Positions 62,503 through 64,000 of a stretch of DNA of 64,000 nucleotides are shown piece by piece (within the stretch, counting starts at the first letter, position 1; the number at the start of each line of letters is the position of its first letter). The stretch comes from Lichenostomus cassidix. Taxonomy: Eukaryota; Chordata; Aves; Passeriformes; Meliphagidae. The notes below the pieces were generated by a model. That model was not told the DNA's origin and ran no database searches. It saw nothing but the letters and a program-made list of their open reading frames with translations. Both the position numbers and the translations under genes were made by a program. The DNA is taken from assembly GCA_008360975.2 (NCBI GenBank), contig CM039192.1, forward strand, positions 7,718,194-7,782,193. The letters are read 5' to 3'.

Positions 62503-64000
62503 TAAGGCAAGGGTAGCAGTGAACTTGTTGAAAAGCAAGAACCAGGCATACCTCAAATACTAACCATGGATAATCTTCAGACATTGAAGACAACACACTT
62601 TGGACCCAGCTTAGGCAAAAGCCATCGAGAAAGCAACATGGACCAAAACAGCAAAATAAAAAGGCAATTGGCTTGTGGATGGGAAGAACCCAGTAGATGT
62701 TCTCTCCCTAAATTCAGGAAGATTGCAAAAACCTCAAGTAAATTAGGAAAATATGTTAATGAAAGCAGCTACACTGCTATGAAAGAGAGGGTAGACAGAA
62801 GTCCAGCCAGACTGTGGGTGGTCCCCAGTTTATTGCACTGTCACAGAGTCAATTATACTACAGAGGATGGTGCACACAGCCACACAGTACAGACAGCTCA
62901 TGTTTTGTTTTTTTTCACTTTGATCTAAACGAACACATTTATCACCAGTATCTGTAGAGAAAGGGCAGAGTGGACCTGCAGACCTAGGAGCTTCTAAGGG
63001 GGAGGCCAATAAGCTGATAAAGGGACAATTGGATTCCCAGCTGTGTCCTTCCCACAGAAAACAGCAATCTCTTCACATCAAACACACCCAGCCAGGACAG
63101 CAAACTCACAATAAAGCGATTCAATCCACAGGTATCAAGCTAGCTAGACTTGAGAGACATTTGGAAACAGCACAGGCCAGATGTAAGGCAGGGATCAAGG
63201 AGTCATCTATCTGGTGGAGCCACCCTCCTGCAAACCTGATCCCTTTCCAATGCAACCACTAGAAAAGAGCCTGCAGAATTTCTGGAAACATGAGGAGATA
63301 GAGTAGTCTAGGCAAGAATCAACACAGCTTTTGTAAAAGAAAAACCACACATCACACAACCACCCATGCTTCAAACCTACTGAAACATCCTGGAGTTCTG
63401 AGCCAACAAGCATATGGCTACAGTAAATGGTTTTCACACATCCTGCAATCCTGAAAAAGTCATGTGTGAAAGGAGAGTTAAAACCAGTGATAATTTAAGT
63501 TCAAAACAGATGAGAAGATGTCGTAACTTAATTACACATTTAGTGAGCAATGAAAGTTAAACTTGTTAAGTCAAGCTTGAAATATTCTCTAATGCCAGTG
63601 AACTCTTAGTACTAAAAACAAACCCCATGTTGTCATGTCAGCAAAAAACCTCTATATTTACCATCCATGCTTTGAAAATAGCCAGTTTAAAGCATGGTAA
63701 CTGTGGATATATCATACACCAAAGTTGCAAGCTCCTAGCTTCCATATATTTTGCTTATTTCATTTAAATATTTTTAAATATTTTTTCCCAGTTACAACCA
63801 GAGCTAAAGGCTGCAATGCAGCAAATCATTTACCCAAATAATTATGTTCACATTGGTTAGGTGTTCCTAGTTTATGCAAATGTATTAGCCCAAGTTATAC
63901 ACAAACACCTAACAACCACCTCCAAAACATACACAGAACTTTCTGTATTAAAAACAAACTATCAGGACCAGCAGCAATTTCTTTAGTCGTCTTGCACACA

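Larger units (their letters stand above)
16785..64000 (-). other. GLG1: GLG1 gene (partial; first exon outside the window)
   Basis: GLG1 (MG-160/CFR-1/ESL-1) is a type I membrane sialoglycoprotein of the medial Golgi. From established knowledge, it binds FGFs and E-selectin and influences TGF-beta processing. Twenty-five exons on the minus strand join in frame over 3,102 nt, giving 1,033 residues that track the mammalian protein almost without gaps. The lumenal part is an array of GLG1 cysteine-rich repeats with about 60 cysteines and five N-glycosylation sequons. One transmembrane helix and a 13-residue basic tail follow. The missing first exon should encode the signal peptide, a Gln-rich segment and the first repeat's start. 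All introns are GT-AG and most junctions are phase 0. Introns over 300 bp without their own entry (22205-22677, 24757-25359, 25468-26112, 26578-26922, 27047-27634, 27773-28306, 28400-29392, 29511-30373, 30463-30858, 30973-31652, 31716-32631, 32719-33511, 33650-35323, 37496-38123, 40492-42270, 44699-45329) hold nothing I can name beyond the small duplication at 32494-32550. Residue numbers below count from the first residue in this window. Confidence 0.96.
58650..64000 (-). other. GLG1: GLG1 intron 1 (incomplete, at least 5.35 kb)
   Basis: Sequence upstream of the 33-nt exon to the right edge. I searched the minus strand for a block like CLQDVRE, the expected end of exon 1, and did not find it. 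It holds a CR1 fragment (about 62103-62280) and a short tandem duplication (62448-62502). Confidence 0.75.

Noticed and set aside
58650..64000. Possible GLG1 exon 1 or promoter near the right edge
   Set aside because: No signal peptide, Gln-rich segment or CLQDVRE-like block and no CpG-rich region on the minus strand. Exon 1 must lie outside the window.
1..64000. A novel multi-gene system, CRISPR array, viral element or operon
   Set aside because: The whole window is accounted for by two known vertebrate genes, their introns and CR1 repeats. No spaced direct-repeat array, no LTR pair and no viral coding sequence was seen.

Overview
This window is vertebrate nuclear DNA, most likely from a bird. 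It is AT-rich, with short GT-AG exons in long introns. The recognisable interspersed repeats are all CR1 non-LTR retrotransposon pieces, and I saw nothing that looks like Alu or L1. It holds parts of two protein-coding genes, both on the minus strand and arranged head to tail. The species cannot be named from the sequence alone.

Right to left (the direction of transcription), about 16.8-64 kb is GLG1 (Golgi glycoprotein 1, also known as MG-160, CFR-1 and ESL-1). I can place 25 consecutive coding exons that join in frame over 3,102 nt (1,033 residues plus stop). They run from a 33-nt exon at 58617-58649 to the terminal exon at 22037-22204, which encodes the transmembrane segment and short cytosolic tail. 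The exon carrying the signal peptide lies beyond the right edge. A 3' UTR of about 5.2 kb follows, with an AATAAA signal at 16803-16808.

About 100 bp beyond the predicted GLG1 cleavage site is a CpG-rich promoter region (about 16.33-16.76 kb) for PDPR, the regulatory subunit of pyruvate dehydrogenase phosphatase. PDPR has a probable non-coding first exon ending at 16603 and an ATG at 15777. Twelve coding exons down to 621 give 584 residues in frame. The C-terminal third, about 295 residues judging by the mammalian protein, lies beyond the left edge.

The two genes have unrelated jobs. GLG1 is a cysteine-rich Golgi membrane sialoglycoprotein that binds FGFs and E-selectin and affects TGF-beta processing. 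PDPR acts in the mitochondrial matrix. Their very close tandem spacing is the most notable structural feature. The rest is intron: four recognisable younger CR1 fragments (one inside the GLG1 3' UTR), one long ancient CR1 copy with reverse-transcriptase remnants in a PDPR intron, and a few local tandem duplications. I found no sign of an undescribed gene system and do not claim one.
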